A stretch of 64,000 nucleotides of DNA from Dehalococcoidia bacterium (lineage in GTDB: Bacteria > Chloroflexota > Dehalococcoidia > Lucifugimonadales > UBA1123), in the NCBI GenBank assembly GCA_009838465.1, contig VXRN01000015.1:62001-126000 (forward strand), written 5' to 3'. The notes beneath the pieces were generated by a model. It was not told where the DNA came from and ran no database searches. It saw only the letters and a program-made list of their open reading frames with translations. Shown here one piece after another: positions 52,101-59,593 of the stretch; the first letter of the stretch is position 1, and every line of letters begins with the position of its first letter. A program made the position numbers and the translations under genes.

Positions 52101-52964
52101 CTCGGTGGAGACTATTGCCTGAAGAATCGGCACGTCGAGACGTTCCAGGATGCGCACATCCCAGTTCTCATCCGCGTCGTCCAAGGTCATCGGCCCCCGG
52201 TTGCGGCTCATCGCGAAGCTCTGGGTGCAGATGACGACATCCACTGCGGCCTGTCCGTTGTCTCCGGTCAGATACTTGCGGAACACCGCGCCATCGTCGT
52301 CTCGCAAGCTGGAGCAGAACACGGGCAGAGCGTTGCAGCCGCGCCGCTCAAGCGCGCCCAGCATCGTGTCCACGAACTCGATGTTCCCGCTTACCCAGTG
52401 AGCGCGGTAGAACAACACTCCCACGGTTGGCCTGTCGTCGTCGCAATAGAGACGCCGGTATTCATCGAGAGGGACCGCGTCCAGCCTGCCCGGGCGATAC
52501 ACGCCGTCCTGCGGAAGAGGCGCGGGCGGCTCGTAGCCGTAGTCGGAGCCAAGTACCTCGTCACTCAGGAACCTGAGCAGGTTATTTGTGTTTACGACTC
52601 CGCCGTGGTTCAGGTACTCGAATGCGGTTTGCGCCAAGATGGCGGGCGTGGTGGAGCGACGCTCGAAAACGGCGTCGCGCGTCGGTTCGCCCGAACACGC
52701 CACCAGTGGGATGCCGAGTATTCGACATGCCGCCTCCAGACGCGGGAAGTTGTCGCCGAGCGCCTTATCGCCGCCCAGCAGACGCGCCATGACGAGATTC
52801 GCTTTGGGCAGAATTTCGTCCAGAATTCGACCGAAGGCCTCGTCGTCCTGAGCGAGCGAGTATGGATTGAGTGCGACAACGCCCTCCAACCCGGAGGGCA
52901 GATCGGATCTGACGCCCTCGACGGTCAGGATATCGGTATCCGATGTGGTAAGAAATACGATCAA
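49173..52964 (-). CDS. cobN: cobaltochelatase large subunit CobN
   Basis: The 1263-residue protein belongs to the CobN/BchH family: [10 protein letters not shown] near residue 185, the long central region with [33 protein letters not shown] (around 535) and the C-terminal region with [29 protein letters not shown]. It inserts cobalt into the corrin ring with ATP, acting with ChlI/ChlD-type subunits, here the fused gene just downstream. It is the first gene of the riboswitch operon; the leader is about 360 bases. Length agrees with the family. Confidence 0.95.
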   Translation of the reverse strand: [1263 protein letters not shown]

Positions 52965-53010
52965 TTGCCCGGTCTTCTATCCTGCTATGGTGTTGTGTGC
53001 CCAGTTATTC

Positions 53011-53053
53011 GACAAAAACAAAAACGCTCCGACTTTTCGTTGTCGGAGCGTAT
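53011..53053 (-). terminator. intrinsic terminator between B12 riboswitch and cobN
   Basis: CGCTCCGAC (53026-53034) pairs with GTCGGAGCG (53043-53051); the minus-strand tail is a run of TTTTGTTTTTG. It lies between the aptamer and the cobN ATG, the expected place for the off-switch of the riboswitch. Confidence 0.9.
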
Positions 53054-53134
53054 CGAGTCATCGCTGCCTGCGAATCCCGGAGTTTGCCGGATGACTTGCA
53101 GGCATGGAAGCGCTCCCATCAGCGAGAAGCCAAC

Positions 53135-53300
53135 TTCCAACACGCGGGACAGGTATCCTGACTTACGGGTCTTCACGTCGGCGACGCCTTCCCGGTCCTC
53201 GGACCAGTGGCAAATGTCGCGACGCTACCCAATCACAGTGGCGCGTCCGTGGGAGACTCTCACTCCCTTCCCTGCGTTCCTGCGTATTAGATATTGAAAT
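53135..53300 (-). promoter_or_regulatory. cobalamin riboswitch controlling cobN operon
   Basis: Read on the minus strand, the leader has the conserved elements GCCACTG (twice), GGGAAGG, GTGAAGACC and the B12 box GTCAGGATACCTG (53162-53150). This is the typical adenosylcobalamin aptamer order. It is followed by an intrinsic terminator at 53011-53053 and then cobN. High cobalamin should therefore stop expression of the whole synthesis and cobalt-import operon. Confidence 0.95.
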
Positions 53301-53329
53301 GCTATTAAAGTGCGTCTGAATCTAGGCCC

Positions 53330-53358
53330 AATCTACCACTGGGCGCCGAGAGTGTCAA
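53330..53358 (-). promoter_or_regulatory. sigma70-type promoter of the cobN operon
   Basis: On the minus strand, TTGACA (53358-53353) is a perfect -35 box and TAGATT (53335-53330) a fair -10, with a 17-base spacer. The start would be near 53323, just before the riboswitch. Confidence 0.75.
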
Positions 53359-53401
53359 GAATTCAACTGAGGCAGTAATTGCACTCCGCACACCATTAAG
53401 A

Positions 53402-54205
53402 TCAGTGAGAGGGGCCGATTAACCATACCTGTGGGCAGCCGGTAAGTGGGTCAAGACTCACTGACGCCTCAACTCCGAATACGCATCTCAGATGTTCTGG
53501 AGTGAGTACCTCGATGGGTCTGCCGTCCACTACCATCGTGCCTTCTGAGAGCAGCGCCAGTCTATCGCAGTAGCGTCCGGCCAGCGATATATCGTGCAAC
53601 GCTACTACCGCTGCCACCCCTCGGGCCTCTATTTCATATCGCAGAGTTTCCATCATGGAAAGTCGGCGTCTCAAGTCCAGGCTTGAGGATGGCTCGTCAA
53701 GCAGAATAACTTCGGACTGCTGGGCCAGGGCGCGCGCGAGAACGACACGCTGTCGCTCCCCTCCGGAGAGCCTGTCTAACTGGCGATTCTCGAACATGGA
53801 AGTTTCCGTTCTAGCCATTGCCTCACGCGCAATACGACGGTCACGCCGCCCTTCGAGTTCGAAGCGGCCCAGGTGAGCGTACCTGCCCATGAGCACCATT
53901 TCGAGCGCCGTGAATGGATGCGCCTGATCACGCTGCGGCATGAACGCGACGCGACGAGCCCGCTCTCCCACATTCATCTGTCCGAGAGGTATATCCCCTA
54001 AGAACACGGCCCCGGAATCGGGCCGGAGTAGTCCGGCCAGCACTCGCAGAAGCGTACTCTTGCCGGCGCCATTCGGTCCGATCAGTCCAACAAGCTCTCC
54101 TGGGCGAGTTTCGAAGGACACGGAGTCGAGAGCCTGGGTCTCACCCAAGCTGACCGAGACGCTCTTTGCGGCAATGGAGACACTGGCCGCTTCTGCGACA
54201 GTCAT
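53402..54205 (-). CDS. btuD: corrinoid ABC transporter ATP-binding protein (BtuD-like)
   Basis: The 267-residue ABC ATPase has Walker A GPNGAGKST, signature LSGGERQRVVLARAL and Walker B VILLDEPSSSLDL, all of the FecE/BtuD iron-corrinoid group, with an H-loop ALHDISLA. It is the third gene of the operon and lies four bases after btuF. The second B12 riboswitch upstream supports corrinoid as the substrate over siderophore. Confidence 0.9.
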   Translation of the reverse strand: MTVAEAASVSIAAKSVSVSLGETQALDSVSFETRPGELVGLIGPNGAGKSTLLRVLAGLLRPDSGAVFLGDIPLGQMNVGERARRVAFMPQRDQAHPFTALEMVLMGRYAHLGRFELEGRRDRRIAREAMARTETSMFENRQLDRLSGGERQRVVLARALAQQSEVILLDEPSSSLDLRRRLSMMETLRYEIEARGVAAVVALHDISLAGRYCDRLALLSEGTMVVDGRPIEVLTPEHLRCVFGVEASVSLDPLTGCPQVWLIGPSH

Positions 54206-54208
54206 GCT

Positions 54209-55402
54209 TTACTCTCTCGCGTATGGCTTGAAGTCGGTGAACTCGACATCGGCGAATTTATCCGGGTACAGCAGGAGCGCGGTCTCCTCTATACCGCGCA
54301 CGTTCCAGTGTGAAAGCGTTGTGTACTGACGCGAGTCAACCACCGTCACAGCTTCGTCCTCCACTGCCCGCACGTCGGCCAGCGCAGGATGAGCGAGCAG
54401 GTCGTCGTGGAGTTCACCTGCCCCGAAATCTATCGGCTGAGTAATCAGGATTACCTCAGGGTCCATTGCGGCGATGGATTCGATGCTCACCTTCTGGTGC
54501 CCTGAAAGGCCGTCTCTGGCTCCCGCGTTCACGCCGCCGGCCGTCTCGATTATGCCGCTTTCGGTCGTACCTTCCCCTGCGACGTATATAGAATCCGAGT
54601 AGCGCGTCACGGCAATCACGACGGGTCTCTCGGGACTGTCGGCAGATGGTACCCTATCCTTAACCAGGGTTAGTCTCTTCTCTATTTCCGAAACCAATTC
54701 GAGCGCTCTGTCCTCTACGCCCAGCATGTAACCCATTAGCAGGATGTTGGGAATGTTGCCCTCGGCGGAGCTCTCGAGGGCAGGACGGACGACGGGAACG
54801 CCCGCCTCCTTGATAAGGCTGACAATGTCCGCGTCCGTGTACTTGGACACGACGACTAGATCTGGATTGGCTGCCAGGACATTTTCCACGCCCTTTTCGT
54901 AGCTCGGCATGCCCGCGACGAAGTCGGACACGTTGGAATAGGCGGGGTTGCCCGTGAACGGACCGACCGCGGCGAAGCGTCCTCTATCAACTAGGGCGAG
55001 AAGAATTTCGTCATGCCCCAGGGAATACGAGAGTATGCGCTGCGGGGGCCCCTCCAGGCGCACAAGGCCGTCCGATGTCTCGATCTCTCTAGGCCAGTCC
55101 GTGTTGGAGACGTCCACGATACCTGAAACCGCCGGATACGGAATAGCGGTCGGCGTCGGTATGGGCGTGGCCGTCGGCACCGGCGTCGCCGTAGGCAAAG
55201 CTGTTGGAGATGGCTCTGCCGTCGCTATCGGCTCCGCGGTGGCGGTAGGGGGCGCTGACGTGGATGTTGGAGGTGGAGCGGCTGTCGGGATGCTGGTTGG
55301 CGACTCGGTCGGAGTCGGCTCCGGGCCACAGCCGATAAGTGTGGCGCTCGCGACGACGGCGAGCAGTGTGACTATGAGAAAGTGGTTCAGTCTCAGGTTC
55401 AT
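54209..55402 (-). CDS. btuF: corrinoid ABC transporter substrate-binding lipoprotein (BtuF-like)
   Basis: The 397-residue protein has a lipoprotein signal ending LIGC near residue 25, then a Thr/Pro-rich linker of about 60 residues with repeats such as TATAEPIATAEP, and a FecB/BtuF-type binding domain (RILSYSLGHDEILLALVDRGRFAAVGPFTG). Its long linker should let the binding domain reach away from the membrane or through the cell wall. Binding of a corrinoid is inferred from the riboswitch and operon. Confidence 0.87.
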   Translation of the reverse strand: MNLRLNHFLIVTLLAVVASATLIGCGPEPTPTESPTSIPTAAPPPTSTSAPPTATAEPIATAEPSPTALPTATPVPTATPIPTPTAIPYPAVSGIVDVSNTDWPREIETSDGLVRLEGPPQRILSYSLGHDEILLALVDRGRFAAVGPFTGNPAYSNVSDFVAGMPSYEKGVENVLAANPDLVVVSKYTDADIVSLIKEAGVPVVRPALESSAEGNIPNILLMGYMLGVEDRALELVSEIEKRLTLVKDRVPSADSPERPVVIAVTRYSDSIYVAGEGTTESGIIETAGGVNAGARDGLSGHQKVSIESIAAMDPEVILITQPIDFGAGELHDDLLAHPALADVRAVEDEAVTVVDSRQYTTLSHWNVRGIEETALLLYPDKFADVEFTDFKPYARE

Positions 55403-55431
55403 TTCCAGTCCTTTAGTCTTCTGGTTAGAAA

Positions 55432-56472
55432 CTACAACATCGAGGCACGCGCCTTGTTTCGGGCGAGAAGAAGTACGAAGAATGGGGCTCCTACCAGGGC
55501 GGTAACCACGCCTACCGGTATCTCTGCGGGGTCTATGACGGTCCTTGAGAGCGTGTCGGCGGCCAGCAGGAATACGCCTCCTCCCATGGCGCTCAGAGGC
55601 ACGAGCGCTCGGTGGTCGGCGCCTATGACGAGTCGCAACGTGTGAGGAGCAATCAGACCCACGAAGGCAATGGTCCCGGAGAACGCCACCGCCGCGCCCG
55701 TTATCAACGAGGTGGCGAGAAGGAGCGTATTCCTTGTCAGGCCGACGCGCACTCCCAGCGACCGCGCCTCTTCCTCACTGACCATGAGCAGGTTGAGGTC
55801 GCGGGCCAGCACGATTGCGGTCGCTACTCCGAACAGGACTATGGGAAGCGCGATTCGGACGTCGGTCCATGTTGACGCACTCAGGCCCCCGGCCAACCAG
55901 AACAGCATTTCTCTCTGCGCCTGGAGGTTGCTGGTAAACAGGATGATCGCGGAGATTATGGCTGCGATAAACGCGCTGATGGCGACTCCGGCAAGTAGCA
56001 GAGCGGCCATGGAAAAGCGTCCGCCTATGGAGGCTACGAAGTAAACCAGCACGAGCGTCGCGGTGGCGCCAGCGAAGGACATGGCGGGCAGCGCGAGCGC
56101 GACTACGGCCTGGGCTCCAGTCGCAATTGCGATAACCGCGCCCAGCGCGCCGCCGGTGGACACGCCGATTATGCCGGGATCGGCCATCGGGTTTCTGAAC
56201 AATCCCTGCATCACCGCTCCGGCGACACCGAGCGCCGCTCCAACCGTCAGAGCCAGAATTATTCGGGGCAGTCTGATTGTACCCACTATGGCGCGCTCGG
56301 TATCGGATGCGGAGGACTCGCCGGCGCCCAACCACTCGGCCAGGATATCCATGACGTGGGATGGCGGAATTGTGTACGGTCCGACCGCAGCGGCAGTTAT
56401 CGCCAGCGCGAAGGCTATCGCCAACAGAAAGGCAAGCCCAATGCCAAGCCTGACAAGGACGGGAGAGTTCAC
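55432..56472 (-). CDS. btuC: corrinoid ABC transporter permease (BtuC/FecCD-like)
   Basis: The 346-residue membrane protein has the FecCD/BtuC hallmarks RLPRIILALTVGAALGVAGAVMQGLFRNPMADPGIIGVSTGGALGA and GLIAPHTLRLVIGADHR. I start it at a GTG at 56472 with AGGG just before it, because earlier in-frame codons would lie inside the riboswitch terminator at 56587-56621. Two copies should make the membrane channel with BtuD. It is the first gene of the operon. Confidence 0.9.
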   Translation of the reverse strand: MNSPVLVRLGIGLAFLLAIAFALAITAAAVGPYTIPPSHVMDILAEWLGAGESSASDTERAIVGTIRLPRIILALTVGAALGVAGAVMQGLFRNPMADPGIIGVSTGGALGAVIAIATGAQAVVALALPAMSFAGATATLVLVYFVASIGGRFSMAALLLAGVAISAFIAAIISAIILFTSNLQAQREMLFWLAGGLSASTWTDVRIALPIVLFGVATAIVLARDLNLLMVSEEEARSLGVRVGLTRNTLLLATSLITGAAVAFSGTIAFVGLIAPHTLRLVIGADHRALVPLSAMGGGVFLLAADTLSRTVIDPAEIPVGVVTALVGAPFFVLLLARNKARASML

Positions 56473-56586
56473 GAGACCCTGTGATGTCCATCGCCGCGCC
56501 AGGCGGCGACTCAGAGCCTGTCCACTCGACGCCAGGCTGTCCCTACTGGGGCGCAGGTTCGGCGCCCCGGAATCCGCTGTACGCAA

Positions 56587-56621
56587 CAGAAAAATCCCTG
56601 CCGCTTTCGCGTAGCAGGGAT
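56587..56621 (-). terminator. intrinsic terminator between B12 riboswitch and btuC
   Basis: ATCCCTGC (56594-56601) pairs with GCAGGGAT (56614-56621); the minus-strand tail is a T-run. Its position just before btuC makes it the off-switch of the second riboswitch. Confidence 0.9.
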
Positions 56622-56704
56622 CGCATCGTCTCTGACCTAACTCCTCTTCTGAGGAGAATCGGCACAAAACTGAGGCGCTCCCTAAGACGAAGAGCGGCTA
56701 ATCA

Positions 56705-56880
56705 GCCCTACCCGGCAGGTCTCCTGGCTCTCGGATCGTCGCCTGTCCCGCGCCTTCCCATCCAAATGGACAGTGGCTACAGCGGGGCGGCTACCCGATT
56801 ACAGTGGCGCCTCCGCAGCGGATTCTCACCGCTTTCCCTATTCGCGCTGGGCTTTCCAGCGCACCAAGTTGGGTTGGCCT
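56705..56880 (-). promoter_or_regulatory. cobalamin riboswitch controlling btuCFD
   Basis: On the minus strand: GGTGAGAATCCGC, GCGCCACTGTAATCGGG, GCCACTG, GGGAAGGCG and the B12-box-like GAGCCAGGAGACCTGCC, in the standard order of a cobalamin aptamer. It differs from the 53 kb copy in the B12 box, which is less perfect. It is followed by a terminator and btuC. Cobalamin should shut off corrinoid import. Confidence 0.95.
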
Positions 56881-56894
56881 AAATAACTGGCGCG

Positions 56895-56923
56895 ATGTTA
56901 CCAGTAGCTATGAGAGGTGTCAA
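56895..56923 (-). promoter_or_regulatory. sigma70-type promoter of btuCFD
   Basis: On the minus strand, TTGACA (56923-56918) and TAACAT (56900-56895) are 17 bases apart. The start would be near 56888, just before the riboswitch. It has the same TTGACA -35 box and 17-base spacer as the cobN promoter. Confidence 0.7.
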
Positions 56924-57051
56924 ACATGCTGCTGGTCGGTACTCTGAGTTCCAGTGGGAGAACATCAGACGCAAATGCTTAAGGTACTTCGAAACGTCTC
57001 TGCCCAAAGACTGCCGTAACCGCGGTTTTCATAACTAAAGTACAGAATGAC

Positions 57052-57125
57052 TGGCTGCCCGGCCAGGATTCGAACCTGGGTCAGAGGCTCCAAAGGCCCC
57101 TGTGCTGCCACTACACCACCGGGCA
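57052..57125 (-). tRNA. tRNA-Gln (anticodon TTG)
   Basis: A full cloverleaf on the minus strand: acceptor stem TGCCCGG/CCGGGCA, D-arm GTGTAGTGGCAGC, anticodon arm GGGGC-CTTTGGA-GCCTC, T-arm GGTTCGAATCC and encoded CCA. The anticodon is TTG (reads CAA). Discriminator base G73 and the U1-A72 pair are those of tRNA-Gln. Confidence 0.95.
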
Positions 57126-57392
57126 GTATATAGAAAACGCTCGACTCGCCTGTGTTGGCCTTCAGCGCCCCGACTCATCCACAGCAGGCCGTATAAACTC
57201 ATGTCGCGGCCCGCTCCAAGTCCATGCTCTCTTACAATATACCGAATTTCGCGCTCCGGTGATATGCCAACTTGCGCTTTGCATGCGTCACTGGCCCGGC
57301 ATCCACAGTCGCATCGAGTGGAACTTTGCTGTATTATTACTCCACTCTCAGAGACGGCGACAAAACAATCGTTCATTGTCACGGAGGCAGCA

Positions 57393-58883
57393 GTGACATC
57401 AGACGTCAACCCCGACGTTGTAGTGGTGGGTGGCGGAAACGCGGCTCTCTCGGCGGCGTTGGCAGCCATAGAACAGGGCGCGAACGTGCTCGTGCTCGAA
57501 AAAGCTCCCGAATATCTGCGGGGCGGCAATTCGTACTTCACCGGAGGTCTGTTCAGGTTCGCTTACGATGGCCTCGAAGACCTTCTGCCGCTCCTGCCTG
57601 ATATGTCCGAGGATGAAAAGTCGGGCATAGATGTCGGGTCCTACACCGAGAGCGCGTTCTACGAAGACATCATGCGGGTGACCGAAGGACTGTCGGACGC
57701 TCAGCTTGTGCAGACGCTCGTGTCGCAGTCGCTGCCGACAATGCGATGGCTTGGAGAGCAGGGTGTCCCCTGGATCCTGGCATACGGTCGGCAGGCCTTC
57801 AGGCACGACGGCGTTCTCAGATTCTGGGGCGGCCTGATAGTCGAGGCGGTCGGCGGGGGCAAGGGCCTCTCCGACTCCCAGTTCGAGCTTGTCAATCAAA
57901 AGGGTGGCGCCATCAGGTATGGCGCCAAGGCCAGTGGCCTGATCACCAACAGGCGCGGTGAGATAACCGGCCTCACGATACGAGATGAGAACGGCTTCCA
58001 CGACTTGGAGTGCGACTCGGTGGTTCTCGCCTGCGGCGGATTCGAGGCTAACTCCGAAATGCGCACGCGCTACCTGGGCCCCGGATGGGAACTCGCCAAG
58101 GTGCGCGGCACGCAGTTCAACACGGGCGACGGAATCAAGATGGCTCTGGACATCGGCGCGCAGTCCTTCGGCCACTGGAGCGGATGCCATGCCGTGGCAT
58201 GGGACCTGAACGCGCCACCGACTGGCGACCGAAACATAGCCGACCTGTTCCAGAAGCACTCGTACCCGTTCGGAATCATCGTCAACGTGGACGGTGAGAG
58301 GTTCGTGGACGAGGGTGCGGACTTCAGGAACTACACTTACGCCAAGTACGGCAGGGAGATACTATTCCAGCCTCAGCGCGCGGCCTTCCAGATATTCGAT
58401 CAGAAGACGAAGCATCTTCTCAGGGACGAGTACGACATCCCGCAGGTGTCCAAGGTCGAGGCGAATACGATAGAGGCCCTTGCGGACGGACTGAGTATAG
58501 ACCGCGAGGGGCTTGTGAACACGGTGCGCCAATTCAACGACGCGGTGCAGGACGGCGATTACAACCCCACCGCTCTGGACGGCAAACACACGCTTGGCAT
58601 CGAACCACCCAAGTCCAACTGGGCGCTACCGATAGATTCCCCGCCGTACATGGGTTACGCCGTAACCTGCGGCATAACCTTCACATTCGGGGGACTGAAG
58701 ATAAATGAAACCGGGCGGGTGATGGATACCGAGGACGCCCCAATCCCAGGCCTCTACGCCGCGGGCGAGCTGGTGGGCGGCCTCTTCTATCACAACTACC
58801 CCGGAGGCTCCGGTCTGATGGCGGGGGCGGTGTTCGGAAAGATAGCGGGCGAAAGCGCGGCGCGCTACGCCAATACGAGGTAA
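57393..58883 (+). CDS. FAD-dependent dehydrogenase/fumarate-reductase-type flavoprotein (TcuA-like)
   Basis: The 496-residue protein has the FAD fold VVVVGGGNAALSAALAAIEQGANVLVLEK and GGNSYFTGGLFRFAYDGLEDL near the N-terminus, a central GGFEAN, and a late GLYAAGELVGGLFYHNYPGGSGLMAGAVFGKIAG. These match tricarballylate dehydrogenase TcuA and relatives, which oxidise tricarboxylate or similar acids. The start is a GTG at 57393 with GGAGG five bases before it; the longer frame to 57102 crosses the tRNA gene. The true substrate is not known. It probably lies alone. Confidence 0.87.
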   Translation: MTSDVNPDVVVVGGGNAALSAALAAIEQGANVLVLEKAPEYLRGGNSYFTGGLFRFAYDGLEDLLPLLPDMSEDEKSGIDVGSYTESAFYEDIMRVTEGLSDAQLVQTLVSQSLPTMRWLGEQGVPWILAYGRQAFRHDGVLRFWGGLIVEAVGGGKGLSDSQFELVNQKGGAIRYGAKASGLITNRRGEITGLTIRDENGFHDLECDSVVLACGGFEANSEMRTRYLGPGWELAKVRGTQFNTGDGIKMALDIGAQSFGHWSGCHAVAWDLNAPPTGDRNIADLFQKHSYPFGIIVNVDGERFVDEGADFRNYTYAKYGREILFQPQRAAFQIFDQKTKHLLRDEYDIPQVSKVEANTIEALADGLSIDREGLVNTVRQFNDAVQDGDYNPTALDGKHTLGIEPPKSNWALPIDSPPYMGYAVTCGITFTFGGLKINETGRVMDTEDAPIPGLYAAGELVGGLFYHNYPGGSGLMAGAVFGKIAGESAARYANTR

Positions 58884-58975
58884 ACACATATCTACGACTA
58901 ATCGCTCGGCTCTCCGCAGTAACCCGCCGAGGACAATCCTGAGTACGCGATCAGCTGGAGAACGGCTACTCAGCT

Positions 58976-59299
58976 ATGTTGCAGGGCAAGCACTACAGAT
59001 TCACGATTCCTGACATGAATACTTGGGAGATGGTGAAATCCGCTTCTCGGAAAGCGGAATCTTGGGCTGTGTCCATGGTGGACGCGCTGCCTCCTTACTA
59101 TGTGATGGAAGGCATTCTGGAATCCAAGAGGATCGACGACAAGGGCAGGTACGTTCTGCTGGTCAGCGGCGCGCCGATTTCAGTTGACCGTCCTACTTAC
59201 CATATCCTGGATGCCGGTGAGCACATCCGGGTGCGCTACACTCGCGGCGCGCGTGCGATCAGCATCGACCGGTTCGTGGATTCCAACGGACATCGGTGA
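58976..59299 (+). CDS. hypothetical protein
   Basis: The 107-residue soluble protein has no motif that I recognise. It has beta-rich pattern (MEGILESKRIDDKGRYVLLVSGAPISV) near its middle and no membrane segment. Its ribosome site is weak. Codon use is ordinary, and the frame is intact, so it may be real. Confidence 0.45.
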   Translation: MLQGKHYRFTIPDMNTWEMVKSASRKAESWAVSMVDALPPYYVMEGILESKRIDDKGRYVLLVSGAPISVDRPTYHILDAGEHIRVRYTRGARAISIDRFVDSNGHR

Positions 59300-59593
59300 C
59301 CCCAAGACGTTCGTCGGGCACTATCACAAGAACATGGCGTCCGATTCGGATGGCGGGTCATAGTCAATCGCCATGACCTCCCAAGCAAGATCTTTCGATT
59401 ATCAACCAATTAAACCAAGTACGTTCGTGGTGCCCCTTCGACAAGCTCCCTTCGACGGGCTCAGGACGAACCATGAACGGGTGGCCCTTCGACAGGCTCA
59501 GGGCGAACGAAAGAAGTGGTATCGGGAAATAACCGAAATCCTCTGACCTTCCAAGTACCCACATCACGACGACAGACGCTACGGAGAAACGCG
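59300..59593. other. 294-base gap with an interspersed repeat
   Basis: No gene is seen. It contains the interspersed repeat at 59422-59513 and the leader of the mutase gene, including the GGAG just before its start. Confidence 0.6.
59422..59513. repeat. interspersed TTCGACAAGCTC repeat, second copy
   Basis: Units CCCTTCGACAAGCTC, CCCTTCGACGGGCTCAGGA and CCCTTCGACAGGCTCAGGG flank GACGAACCATGAACGG. The order and flank (GTTCGTGGTG) match 11163-11252. It lies 80 bases before the mutase gene. Confidence 0.7.

Noticed and set aside
51324-53297. A 657-codon plus-strand frame opposite cobN and its leader
   Set aside because: It runs antisense through cobN and the riboswitch; no domain could be recognised, and high GC explains the missing stops.
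56473-56667. A longer N-terminus of btuC
   Set aside because: These codons overlap the riboswitch terminator and do not look like a signal or membrane segment; the GTG at 56472 is the better start.
57102-57392. N-terminal extension of the TcuA-like gene
   Set aside because: It would include part of the tRNA-Gln gene in antisense; the GTG at 57393 with GGAGG is the start.
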